DNA of 11,565 nucleotides. It comes from Rhodocyclales bacterium (GTDB lineage Bacteria; Pseudomonadota; Gammaproteobacteria; Burkholderiales; Rhodocyclaceae). The notes under the pieces were generated by a model. The model saw only the letters and a program-made list of their open reading frames with translations, had not been told where the DNA came from and did no database searches. How positions within the stretch are numbered: position 1 is the first letter of the stretch; every line of letters starts with the position of its first letter. Positions 1 to 6,564 of the stretch are shown here, piece after piece. The stretch lies in NCBI GenBank assembly GCA_021413665.1, contig JAIOPW010000294.1:1-11565 (forward strand), given 5' to 3'. The translations under genes and the position numbers were made by a program.

Positions 1-481
1 GGGGTTCAAGTTCGACGACATCGCCAGCAAACCGTTTGCGAACGCGAACTTCACGCCCGACATCACCAACCTGGTCACCTATGTCGCCGGTCATTCGCGC
101 AAGATGAAGATCGACGTGCCCCTGGCGGACCCGAAGGTTCGTGAAGCCTGGGAAATCGGCAAGGAGATCGCCGCCTACCGCGCCGGCCCCTATGATTTTT
201 CGTGCAACACCTGCCACGGCTCGGATGGCAAGCGCATTCGGATGCAGAACCTGCCCAACATCAGCACGCCCACGGGTGCAATGAGCGGCGTTCAGGGCTG
301 GCCGGGGTATCGCATGACCGGAGGCGTAATGCTCACGCACCAGTGGCGCATGGGCGACTGCTTTCGCCAGCAGCGCTTCCCGCAGCCAAAATATGCCTCA
401 GACGCGGTCACCTATTTGCTGACCTACATGATCGGCAACGCCAACGGCCAGGTCTACAAAGGCCCGGGCATCAAGCGCTAA
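1..481 (+). CDS. soxA: SoxA, L-cysteine S-thiosulfotransferase cytochrome c subunit (C-terminal part)
   Basis: Partial gene, cut by the left edge; the reading frame begins with the codon at base 2 and 159 residues are visible. SoxA is the catalytic c-type cytochrome of periplasmic SoxAX, which couples thiosulfate oxidatively to the carrier cysteine of SoxY. A c-type heme site CNTCH lies at 203-217. The motif WRMGDCFRQQRFPQP (Cys codon at 359-361) matches the SoxA active site, in which a heme-ligating cysteine is modified to a persulfide and flanked by arginines. The visible part cannot show whether the protein is the monoheme or diheme form, because the N-terminal half and signal peptide are missing. 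soxX follows after 12 bases, the usual pairing of the two subunits. Identification is firm from the paired heme and active-site motifs and from the soxX and soxB neighbours. Confidence 0.95.
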   Translation, partial: GFKFDDIASKPFANANFTPDITNLVTYVAGHSRKMKIDVPLADPKVREAWEIGKEIAAYRAGPYDFSCNTCHGSDGKRIRMQNLPNISTPTGAMSGVQGWPGYRMTGGVMLTHQWRMGDCFRQQRFPQPKYASDAVTYLLTYMIGNANGQVYKGPGIKR

Positions 482-493
482 AGGGAGTCTGAC

Positions 494-1108
494 ATGACCA
501 AAACCATTCTTCTGGCCGCCATGGCTACCCCGTTCCTGCTGGCCGCACATTCCGCCGCGGCTGATCCGGCGCATCGCGCCCAGGCCATTGCAACCATAAA
601 AAAGGACTTTCAGCCGCGCGGCCAGGCGTCGCTCGACCGACTCGCTGAAGACGGCCTGCAAGCCATTTGCAACCGCACCGGCAACAAGCCGCCGGACTAC
701 ATCGCCAAGCAGATGGAAGCCGACCAGATGGCCGGCGTCAAGTATCCCGCCGACGGCAAACTGATGGGCGACTGGAAATCCGGCGAGAAGCTTGCCCAGA
801 GTGGGCGCGGTTTTACGTGGACCGACGATCCCGGCTTGCCGGTGGGCGGCAACTGCTACAACTGCCATCAGATCAGTCCGAAGGAAACGTCTTTCGGGAC
901 CATCGGACCCACTCTGTACAAGTTCGGCAAGCTGCGCGGCAACACGGCCGAGATACAGAAGTACGCCTACTCGAAGATCTACAACGCCAAGGCCTACAAC
1001 CTGTGCTCCGAAATGCCACGCTTCGGGCATGCCGGCGCGTTGGGCGAAAAGCAGATCAAGGATCTGGTTGCCTTGCTGCTCGACCCGGAGTCTCCCGTCA
1101 ACAAGTAG
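494..1108 (+). CDS. soxX: SoxX, monoheme cytochrome c subunit of SoxAX
   Basis: 204-residue electron-accepting partner of SoxA in the periplasmic thiosulfate-oxidising Sox system. A Sec signal peptide covers about residues 1-23 (hydrophobic run ending in a small-residue AAA site before DPAH). The heme-binding CYNCH is at residues 121-125, followed by IGPTLYKFGKLRG, typical of SoxX. The distal ligand is probably Met174 in CSEMPRFG. The C-terminal helix EKQIKDLVALLLDPESPVN is also characteristic. About 95 residues lie between the signal peptide and the heme site, so this is a longer SoxX with an N-terminal extension on the heme domain. The start is set by AAGGGAG at 481-487, six bases before ATG. 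It sits directly behind soxA, so the two are surely cotranscribed. A strong hairpin terminator follows the stop codon. Confidence 0.95.
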   Translation: MTKTILLAAMATPFLLAAHSAAADPAHRAQAIATIKKDFQPRGQASLDRLAEDGLQAICNRTGNKPPDYIAKQMEADQMAGVKYPADGKLMGDWKSGEKLAQSGRGFTWTDDPGLPVGGNCYNCHQISPKETSFGTIGPTLYKFGKLRGNTAEIQKYAYSKIYNAKAYNLCSEMPRFGHAGALGEKQIKDLVALLLDPESPVNK

Positions 1109-1126
1109 GGCGCCGGCCTGAACCAT

Positions 1127-1152
1127 GGGCCTGGCCTAGGCCAGGCCCTTTT
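1127..1152 (+). terminator. Intrinsic terminator between soxX and soxB
   Basis: The arms GGGCCTGGCC (1127-1136) and GGCCAGGCCC (1139-1148) are perfect reverse complements separated by TA, forming a GC-rich stem with a minimal loop. TTTT follows at once (1149-1152), then CATTT. There is no T-run on the opposite side, so it acts on + strand transcripts. It starts 18 bases after the soxX stop and lies 67 bases before the soxB start, so it would end or reduce transcription coming from soxA-soxX. The T-tract is short, so partial read-through is plausible. Confidence 0.8.
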
Positions 1153-1209
1153 CATTTCTCCGACGCATGCTCCGGAAACGCTATCCCCCTGCGGGATTGG
1201 CCAAACATG

Positions 1210-1215
1210 AGGTGA
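1210..1215 (+). promoter_or_regulatory. Ribosome binding site of soxB
   Basis: AGGTGA lies four bases before ATG at 1220 and 13 bases before a second in-frame ATG at 1229. The spacing is slightly tight for the first and slightly long for the second. Both starts keep the twin-arginine motif intact, so the choice does not alter the mature protein. Confidence 0.55.
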
Positions 1216-1219
1216 CACG

Positions 1220-2938
1220 ATGTCCTCGATGAACCGCCGCGAATTCCTCCAGATCCTTGCCGCCGCCTCCGCGGCCGGCATCGCGCTCGACTCCCGCCCG
1301 CTGCTTGCGGCGGGAAGCGCCGACGCCTTCTATGACCTGCCGAAATTCGGCAACGTGCACCTGATGCACTTCACCGACTGCCACGCCCAGTTGATGCCGA
1401 TCTGGTTTCGCGAACCCAATGTCAATCTAGGCATCGGCGGAGCGGTGGGAAAAGCTCCGCACCTGGTCGGCGAACAGTTGCTGAAAGCCTTCAAGATCAA
1501 GCCAGGCACGCGTGAAGCGCACGCCTTCAGCTATCTCGATTTTGCCCAGGCAGCGAAGACCTACGGCAAGGTGGGCGGCTTCGCCCACCTGGCGACCCTG
1601 GTCAAGCGCCTGCGCGCGGGACGGCCCGGTTCGCTCCTGCTCGACGGCGGCGACACCTGGCAGGGTTCGGCGACGGCCTTGTGGACCAAGGGCCAGGACA
1701 TGGTCGATGCCTGCAAGTTGCTCGGTGTCGACATGATGGCCTCGCACTGGGAGTTCACCCTGGGCGACAAGCGCGTCATGGAAATCGTCGAAAAGGACCT
1801 TAAGGGCAAGATCGAATTTCTGGCCCAGAACATCAAGACCACGGACTTCGGCGACAAGGTGTTCGAACCCTACAGCCTGCGCGAAATGAACGGCGTCAAG
1901 GTCGCCGTGATCGGCCAGGCCTTTCCCTACACCCCGATCGCCAACCCGCGCTGGATGGTGCCGGACTGGACCTTCGGCATCCAGGACGACAACATGCAGA
2001 AGACGGTCGACGACGCCCGCGCCAAGGGCGCCCAGGTCGTTGTCGTGCTCTCGCACAACGGCATGGATGTCGACCTGAAAATGGCCTCGCGCGTCCGCGG
2101 CATCGACGCGATCCTCGGCGGCCACACCCATGACGGCGTGCCGCAGCCGGTGATAATCAAGAATGGCGGCGGGCAGACGCTGGTGACCAACGCCGGATCG
2201 AACGGCAAGTTCCTCGGCGTACTCGATTTCGACGTCAAGGACGGAAAGATCTCGGACTTCCGCTACAAGCTGCTGCCCGTCTTTGCCAACCTGCTGCCGC
2301 CCGATGCCGACATGGCCGCATTGATCGACAAGGTGCGCGCCCCGCACAAGGCGAAGCTGGAAGAGAAACTCGCCGTCTCGGAAGGACTGCTCTACCGCCG
2401 CGGCAATTTCAACGGCAGTTGGGACCAGTTGATCCTCGACGCCATCATGGATGTGCAAGGCGCCGACATCGGCTTCTCCCCCGGCTTCCGCTGGGGCACG
2501 ACGATCCTGCCGGGCCAGGCCATTACCTTCGAGCACCTGATGGACCAGACCGCGATCACCTATCCGAACACGACGCTGACCGAGATGAACGGCGAGCAGA
2601 TCAAGACCATCCTCGAAGATGTTTGCGACAACTCGTTCAATCCCGATCCCTATTACCAGCAAGGCGGCGACATGGTCCGCGTTGGCGGCCTGCAATACAC
2701 CTGCGACCCCAATGCCAAGATCGGCAACCGGATCCAGGACATGCGCCTTGGCGGCAAACCTCTCGACGCGGGGAAAAAGTACAAGGTCGCCGGCTGGGCG
2801 CCGGTTGGCGAAGGCGCGAAGGGCGAGCCGGTATGGGATGTGGTCGCCCGCTACCTGCGCGACAGGAAGACCATCGCACCGCGCAAACTCAACCAACCGA
2901 AACTGATCGGCATGAAGGGGAATCCCGGCGTCGCGTAA
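1220..2938 (+). CDS. soxB: SoxB, thiosulfohydrolase (sulfate-releasing)
   Basis: 572-residue periplasmic metallophosphoesterase-fold enzyme that hydrolyses the terminal sulfone from S-thiosulfonated SoxY, releasing sulfate; the family binds two manganese ions. A Tat signal is at the N-terminus (NRREFLQILAA, residues 5-15, then a hydrophobic stretch to about residue 31), fitting export of a folded metalloprotein. Metal-site motifs appear in order: FTDCH (Asp53, His55), DGGDTWQGS (Asp145), SHWEFTLGD (residues 175-183), LSHNGMD (His279) and GGHTHDG (His302, His304). The SHWEF segment replaces the GNHEF of ordinary 5'-nucleotidases, which is the known SoxB signature and separates it from UshA-type enzymes. 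The C-terminal half (about residues 390-550) is the 5'-nucleotidase C-terminal domain. Length and motifs are normal for the family, with no sign of damage. It may be transcribed partly or wholly apart from soxAX because of the terminator before it. Confidence 0.97.
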   Translation: MSSMNRREFLQILAAASAAGIALDSRPLLAAGSADAFYDLPKFGNVHLMHFTDCHAQLMPIWFREPNVNLGIGGAVGKAPHLVGEQLLKAFKIKPGTREAHAFSYLDFAQAAKTYGKVGGFAHLATLVKRLRAGRPGSLLLDGGDTWQGSATALWTKGQDMVDACKLLGVDMMASHWEFTLGDKRVMEIVEKDLKGKIEFLAQNIKTTDFGDKVFEPYSLREMNGVKVAVIGQAFPYTPIANPRWMVPDWTFGIQDDNMQKTVDDARAKGAQVVVVLSHNGMDVDLKMASRVRGIDAILGGHTHDGVPQPVIIKNGGGQTLVTNAGSNGKFLGVLDFDVKDGKISDFRYKLLPVFANLLPPDADMAALIDKVRAPHKAKLEEKLAVSEGLLYRRGNFNGSWDQLILDAIMDVQGADIGFSPGFRWGTTILPGQAITFEHLMDQTAITYPNTTLTEMNGEQIKTILEDVCDNSFNPDPYYQQGGDMVRVGGLQYTCDPNAKIGNRIQDMRLGGKPLDAGKKYKVAGWAPVGEGAKGEPVWDVVARYLRDRKTIAPRKLNQPKLIGMKGNPGVA

Positions 2939-2971
2939 CACCCCGTTACATGCCCCATGGAAGGGATCGTC

Positions 2972-2977
2972 TAGAAT
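2972..2977 (+). promoter_or_regulatory. Candidate -10 box for the efflux operon
   Basis: TAGAAT ends seven bases before the adaptor ATG at 2985. Transcription starting at the usual distance would begin at or within a base or two of that ATG, giving a leaderless mRNA. No Shine-Dalgarno sequence lies close to the ATG; the nearest purine run, AAGGGA at 2961-2966, is too far and lies upstream of the -10 box. No convincing -35 element is visible at 16-18 bases, which lowers confidence. Confidence 0.4.
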
Positions 2978-2984
2978 CGCCTTC

Positions 2985-4526
2985 ATGAAAACATACTCCC
3001 GCCTCGGGCTTGGCTTGCTGGCCCTGATCATCCTGGGCGCCGGCGGCTACGCTGCCTGGCGAAGTTTCAGCGGCTCCGGCGACGCACCGAAGTTCAAGAC
3101 CGCAAAGGTCGAACGTGGACCACTGACGGCTGTCGTATCCGCCACCGGCACACTGAACCCGGTGGTTTCGGTGCAGGTCGGATCGCAGGTTTCGGGACAG
3201 ATCAAGGAAATCCTGGTCGACTTCAACTCGCCGGTAAAACTGAACCAGCTGATCGCCCGCATCGACCCGGAAACTTTCCAGTACCGCCTGCGCCAGGCGG
3301 AGGCCGACGTCGAAGCCGCACGCGCCGCATTCGGCGTGCAGCAGGCTGAGGTGATGCGCGCCAGCGCCAATCTGGCCGAGTTCCAGCGCGACTTCGATCG
3401 CAAGAAGCTGCTGGTGGAAAAGAACTTCATTTCCGCCGCCGAGCGCGAAAAGGCGCAAAGTGTTCTCGACGCCGGGCGCGCCGCCTTGCAGGTGGCGCAA
3501 TCACAAGCCAAAAACAGTGAAGCGCAGGTGCGCCAGCGCGAAGCGCAGCAAGCGCAGGCCCGCATTGATCTCGAACGCACCGCCATCAAAGCGCCGGTCG
3601 ATGGCATCGTCGTCAAGCGCAGCATCGAACCGGGGCAAACCGTCGCCGCCAGCCTGCAATCGCCCGAGTTGTTCGTGATCGCCAGGAACCTGACCGACAT
3701 GCAGGTCGAAACCTCGATCGACGAAGCCGATGTCGGTCGCATCCGGGTCGGGCAAAAAGCCAGCTTCACGGTCGATGCCTTCGCCGGCCGCGCCTTCTCC
3801 GGCGAGGTCAGACAGGTGCGCAAGGCGGCAACCGTGATCTCGAATGTCGTCACTTACACGGTCGTCGTCTCCGCCGCCAATCCGGATCTGACCCTGCTTC
3901 CCGGCATGACCGCGAACGTGCGCATCGTCACCGCCCAGAAAGAGTCGGCGCTGAAGGTGCCCAATGCGGCGCTGCGCTTCCGTCCGCCGGGGGCTGCGGA
4001 AGAGAAAAAACCGGCAGTCGCCGCGGCGCCAGCGCCGACTTCCAGCCCCGGAGCCGGCGGCGCGGGCGGCGGCGGGCTGGGCCAGTTGCGCGAACGTCTG
4101 ACGACCGAGCTCAAGCTCGACGCCGACCAGCAGGCCAAGGTGGAAGCGATCTTTGCCGGCATGCGCGAAAAATTCATGGCGGCGCGCGACCTGCCCGAGA
4201 CGGAAAAGTCCCGAGCGCAGGAACGCAACCGCGCCGAGATTCGAGAAAGGATATCCGCCCTGCTGACGCCCGAGCAGAAGAAGCGCTATGAAGAATTGGC
4301 GAGCGAGTCCCAGGCCGCCCGCACCGGTGGCGGCGGAAGCGGCCGCGTCTGGATCATGGGTGAGGATGGCGGCCCGAAGGCGGTCAGCGTCCGTCTCGGC
4401 CTCACCGACGGCAGCCTGACGGAAATCGTCTCCGACGAGATCAAGGAAGGCGGCGAAGTGATCGTCGGCCAGCAAACCGCAAGCAGCACCAAGCCGGCCG
4501 GCATGCCCGGACCACGTTTGTTCTGA
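2985..4526 (+). CDS. Efflux periplasmic adaptor subunit (MacA/HlyD family) with an inserted Spy/CpxP-like helical segment
   Basis: 513-residue membrane-fusion protein expected to link an inner-membrane ABC pump to an outer-membrane channel. An N-terminal membrane anchor covers about residues 8-26. The first lipoyl half is around residues 55-95 (GTLNPVVSVQVGSQVSGQI). A long alpha-hairpin rich in Ala, Gln and Arg spans about 98-195, followed by the second lipoyl half (IKAPVDGIVVKRSIEPGQTV, 201-220). The beta-barrel spans about 228-316, ending with LLPGMTANVRI. The membrane-proximal domain starts with VPNAALRFRP (325-334) and resumes with VWIMGEDGGPKAVSVRLGLTDG (455-476). In between, about residues 335-452 hold a Pro/Ala/Gly linker, a charged helical pair with an LTPEQKKRYEEL motif, and a Gly-rich linker, which ordinary MacA lacks. 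The substrate is unknown. The ATPase and permease follow at once, so the partner system is clear. Confidence 0.9.
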   Translation: MKTYSRLGLGLLALIILGAGGYAAWRSFSGSGDAPKFKTAKVERGPLTAVVSATGTLNPVVSVQVGSQVSGQIKEILVDFNSPVKLNQLIARIDPETFQYRLRQAEADVEAARAAFGVQQAEVMRASANLAEFQRDFDRKKLLVEKNFISAAEREKAQSVLDAGRAALQVAQSQAKNSEAQVRQREAQQAQARIDLERTAIKAPVDGIVVKRSIEPGQTVAASLQSPELFVIARNLTDMQVETSIDEADVGRIRVGQKASFTVDAFAGRAFSGEVRQVRKAATVISNVVTYTVVVSAANPDLTLLPGMTANVRIVTAQKESALKVPNAALRFRPPGAAEEKKPAVAAAPAPTSSPGAGGAGGGGLGQLRERLTTELKLDADQQAKVEAIFAGMREKFMAARDLPETEKSRAQERNRAEIRERISALLTPEQKKRYEELASESQAARTGGGGSGRVWIMGEDGGPKAVSVRLGLTDGSLTEIVSDEIKEGGEVIVGQQTASSTKPAGMPGPRLF

Positions 4527-4538
4527 AATAGGCGTGCC

Positions 4539-5255
4539 ATGGCCGAAGCGCTGATCCGGGTCGAGGAACTCGCCAAGGAGTACCGCATGGGCAACAATGT
4601 GGTGCCGGCCTTGTGCGGGGTCAGCCTCGAAATCGCCGCGGGCGAGTTCGTCGCCGTCATGGGGCCTTCGGGTTCCGGCAAGTCGACTTTCATGAACCTG
4701 CTGGGCTGCCTTGACCACCCCAGCGGCGGCCGTTACTGGCTTGACGGGCAGGAAGTGTCCGAACTCACCGGCGATCAGCTGGCGGGAGTTCGCAATCGCA
4801 AGCTCGGTTTCGTCTTCCAGCATTTCAACCTTCTCGCCCGTACCTCCGCCCAGGACAATGTCGCGCTGCCCCTGCTCTACAGCGGCATGCCACCGGGAGA
4901 ACGCAAACGGCACGCCGAACAGCGCCTCGCTCAAGTGGGCCTGGCCGAGCGCATGGACCATCACCCGGCGCAGCTTTCCGGCGGGCAACAACAGCGTGTC
5001 GCCATCGCCCGCGCCCTGGTAAATGATCCGCAACTGGTGCTGGCCGACGAACCCACCGGCGCACTCGATTCACGCACCAGCGTCGAGATCATGGCCCTGT
5101 TGCAGCAGCTCAACCGCGAAGGCATCACCATTGTCCTCGTCACCCACGAGCACGATGTCGCCAATTTCGCCGGGCGCATCATCAGTTTTCGCGACGGCAG
5201 GGTGATAGAAGACAAGCCCAACGCCGCCAATGACGCGGCGGATCTGCTCCGGTGA
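4539..5255 (+). CDS. ABC transporter ATP-binding protein (MacB/LolD type)
   Basis: 238-residue nucleotide-binding subunit that should power the permease encoded next. All ABC motifs are intact: Walker A GPSGSGKST (residues 42-50), Q-loop VFQHFNLL (Gln94), signature LSGGQQQR (146-153), Walker B LVLADE (Asp170, catalytic Glu171), D-loop ALD (175-177) and the switch histidine His203 in VTHEHD. The GALDSRTS and FNLLARTSAQDNV stretches are typical of the MacB/LolD/FtsE subgroup used in mechanotransmission rather than classical substrate import. It begins 12 bases after the adaptor stop, with only a weak AGG upstream, and its end overlaps the permease start. In E. coli MacB this domain is fused to the membrane domain; here it is a separate protein. 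LolD is the main alternative, but the adaptor upstream argues for an efflux or secretion role. Confidence 0.93.
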   Translation: MAEALIRVEELAKEYRMGNNVVPALCGVSLEIAAGEFVAVMGPSGSGKSTFMNLLGCLDHPSGGRYWLDGQEVSELTGDQLAGVRNRKLGFVFQHFNLLARTSAQDNVALPLLYSGMPPGERKRHAEQRLAQVGLAERMDHHPAQLSGGQQQRVAIARALVNDPQLVLADEPTGALDSRTSVEIMALLQQLNREGITIVLVTHEHDVANFAGRIISFRDGRVIEDKPNAANDAADLLR

Positions 5256-6484
5256 ACTTCGCCGCAACCCTGCGCATTGCCCTGCTCGCCCTGCGTGTCA
5301 ACAAGATGCGCTCGGCATTGACCATGCTCGGCATCATCATCGGCGTGGCTGCCGTGATCATCATGATCGCGGTCGGCGGCGGCGCCCAGGCGCGCGTCGA
5401 GGAACAGATCCGAAGTCTCGGCTCCAACATCATCATCGTGATGTCGGGTTCGATGACTTCGGGAGGAGCGCGCGGCGGCGCGGGTTCGCAACCGACGATT
5501 TCCGAGGACGACGGCTACGCCATCGGCCGCGAGATAGAAGATATCCAGGCGGCAGCGCCCACCCTGCGTGGGTCCGGCCAGGTCGTGGCAGGCAACGCCA
5601 ACTGGTCGACGACCTTCTACGGCATCACGCCCGACTACCTCGAAGTCCGCGAATGGACCATCGTCGAGGGACGTGGTTTCGAGCAGGCGGAGATGAACGG
5701 CGCTGGAAAAGTGGTGCTGATCGGCCAGACCGTCGCGAAGAATCTGTTCGGCGACGCCAGCCCGCTGGATCAGGTAATCCGGGTGCGCAAGGTGCCGCTG
5801 ACTATCATCGGCGTGCTCGACCGCAAGGGCCAGAGCATGACAGGGCAGGATCAGGACGACATCCTTCTGATGCCGATCAGTACCGCCAGAAAGCGCGTTC
5901 TGGGCGCGGCGCAGGCCAAGTCGCGCAGCGTCGGCTCGATCATGGTCAAGGTGCGACAGGGCGCCGACATGGGCGGCGCCGACCAGCGCATGCGCGAATT
6001 GCTGCGCCAGCGCCATCGCCTGCAGGCGGGTCAGGACGATGATTTCTTCGTCCGCAACCTGTCGGAGATCCTGCAGGCGCAGGAAGCGTCATCAAAGGTC
6101 ATGACACTGTTGCTGGCGGCGGTCGCATCCGTATCGTTGCTGGTCGGTGGCATCGGCATCATGAACATCATGCTGGTCTCGGTGACCGAGCGAACGCGCG
6201 AGATCGGCCTGCGCATGGCTGTCGGCGCCCGCGCCCGGGACATCCTGACCCAGTTTTTGGTCGAAGCGGTCACACTGTCGCTGATCGGCGGCGTGATCGG
6301 CATCCTGCTCGGCGTCGGCGGCGCGATGCTGATTGCCGAACTGGCGGGCTGGCGCACCGAGCTGTCAGGCAGCTCGATCGTGCTGGCCGCGGGCTTTGCC
6401 GGTGCTGTCGGCATATTCTTCGGATACTACCCGGCCAGGAAGGCTTCGCGACTGCTGCCAATCGAGGCGCTGCGCTACGAATAG
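5252..6484 (+). CDS. MacB-like ABC transporter permease
   Basis: 410-residue inner-membrane subunit of the tripartite pump. It begins with GTG whose last two bases form the ATPase stop codon (GTGA), indicating translational coupling and equal production of the two subunits. Topology is that of MacB: one membrane helix near the N-terminus (about residues 21-43, SALTMLGIIIGVAAVIIMIA), a large periplasmic domain (about 45-280), then three helices (about 284-308, 333-362 and 375-393). Conserved family motifs include LGSNIIIV (56-63), GGIGIMNIMLVSVTERTREIGLRMAVGA (299-326) and the terminal GYYPARKASRLLPIEALRYE. The periplasmic domain has a Gly/Ser-rich stretch at 66-79, as in many homologues. Substrate is not predictable: macrolide, peptide, lipid and siderophore exporters share this fold. 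A terminator follows the stop. Confidence 0.92.
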   Translation: MNFAATLRIALLALRVNKMRSALTMLGIIIGVAAVIIMIAVGGGAQARVEEQIRSLGSNIIIVMSGSMTSGGARGGAGSQPTISEDDGYAIGREIEDIQAAAPTLRGSGQVVAGNANWSTTFYGITPDYLEVREWTIVEGRGFEQAEMNGAGKVVLIGQTVAKNLFGDASPLDQVIRVRKVPLTIIGVLDRKGQSMTGQDQDDILLMPISTARKRVLGAAQAKSRSVGSIMVKVRQGADMGGADQRMRELLRQRHRLQAGQDDDFFVRNLSEILQAQEASSKVMTLLLAAVASVSLLVGGIGIMNIMLVSVTERTREIGLRMAVGARARDILTQFLVEAVTLSLIGGVIGILLGVGGAMLIAELAGWRTELSGSSIVLAAGFAGAVGIFFGYYPARKASRLLPIEALRYE

Positions 6485-6502
6485 GGCGATACTGCCTCGA
6501 AC

Positions 6503-6537
6503 GGTGAAACGTGCCGGCCCTTCGCGTTTCACCTTTT
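6503..6537 (+). terminator. Intrinsic terminator of the efflux operon
   Basis: GGTGAAACG (6503-6511) and CGTTTCACC (6525-6533) are perfect 9-base reverse complements around a 13-base loop. TTTT follows, then GC and a second TTTT. It starts 18 bases after the permease stop. A second copy of TTTCAC at 6541-6546 repeats part of the right arm, so the left arm has an alternative, weaker pairing partner. Confidence 0.8.
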
Positions 6538-6564
6538 GCTTTTCACTGTCCTGGACAAATCGCC

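Noticed and set aside
1153..1219. A separate promoter for soxB
   Set aside because: No pair of -35 and -10 elements with acceptable match and spacing was found by eye, although the terminator upstream makes one plausible.
3501..5033. Long open frames on the minus strand, such as those opposite the efflux genes, soxB (1427-3031) and the helicase (10102-11553)
   Set aside because: They mirror strongly supported + strand genes, show no recognisable domains, and have compositions typical of antisense frames in GC-rich DNA.
6511..6564. Upstream GTG start for the CYTH-CHAD protein
   Set aside because: It lies inside the terminator stem and adds 18 residues before the ExExK motif that normally begins CYTH domains.
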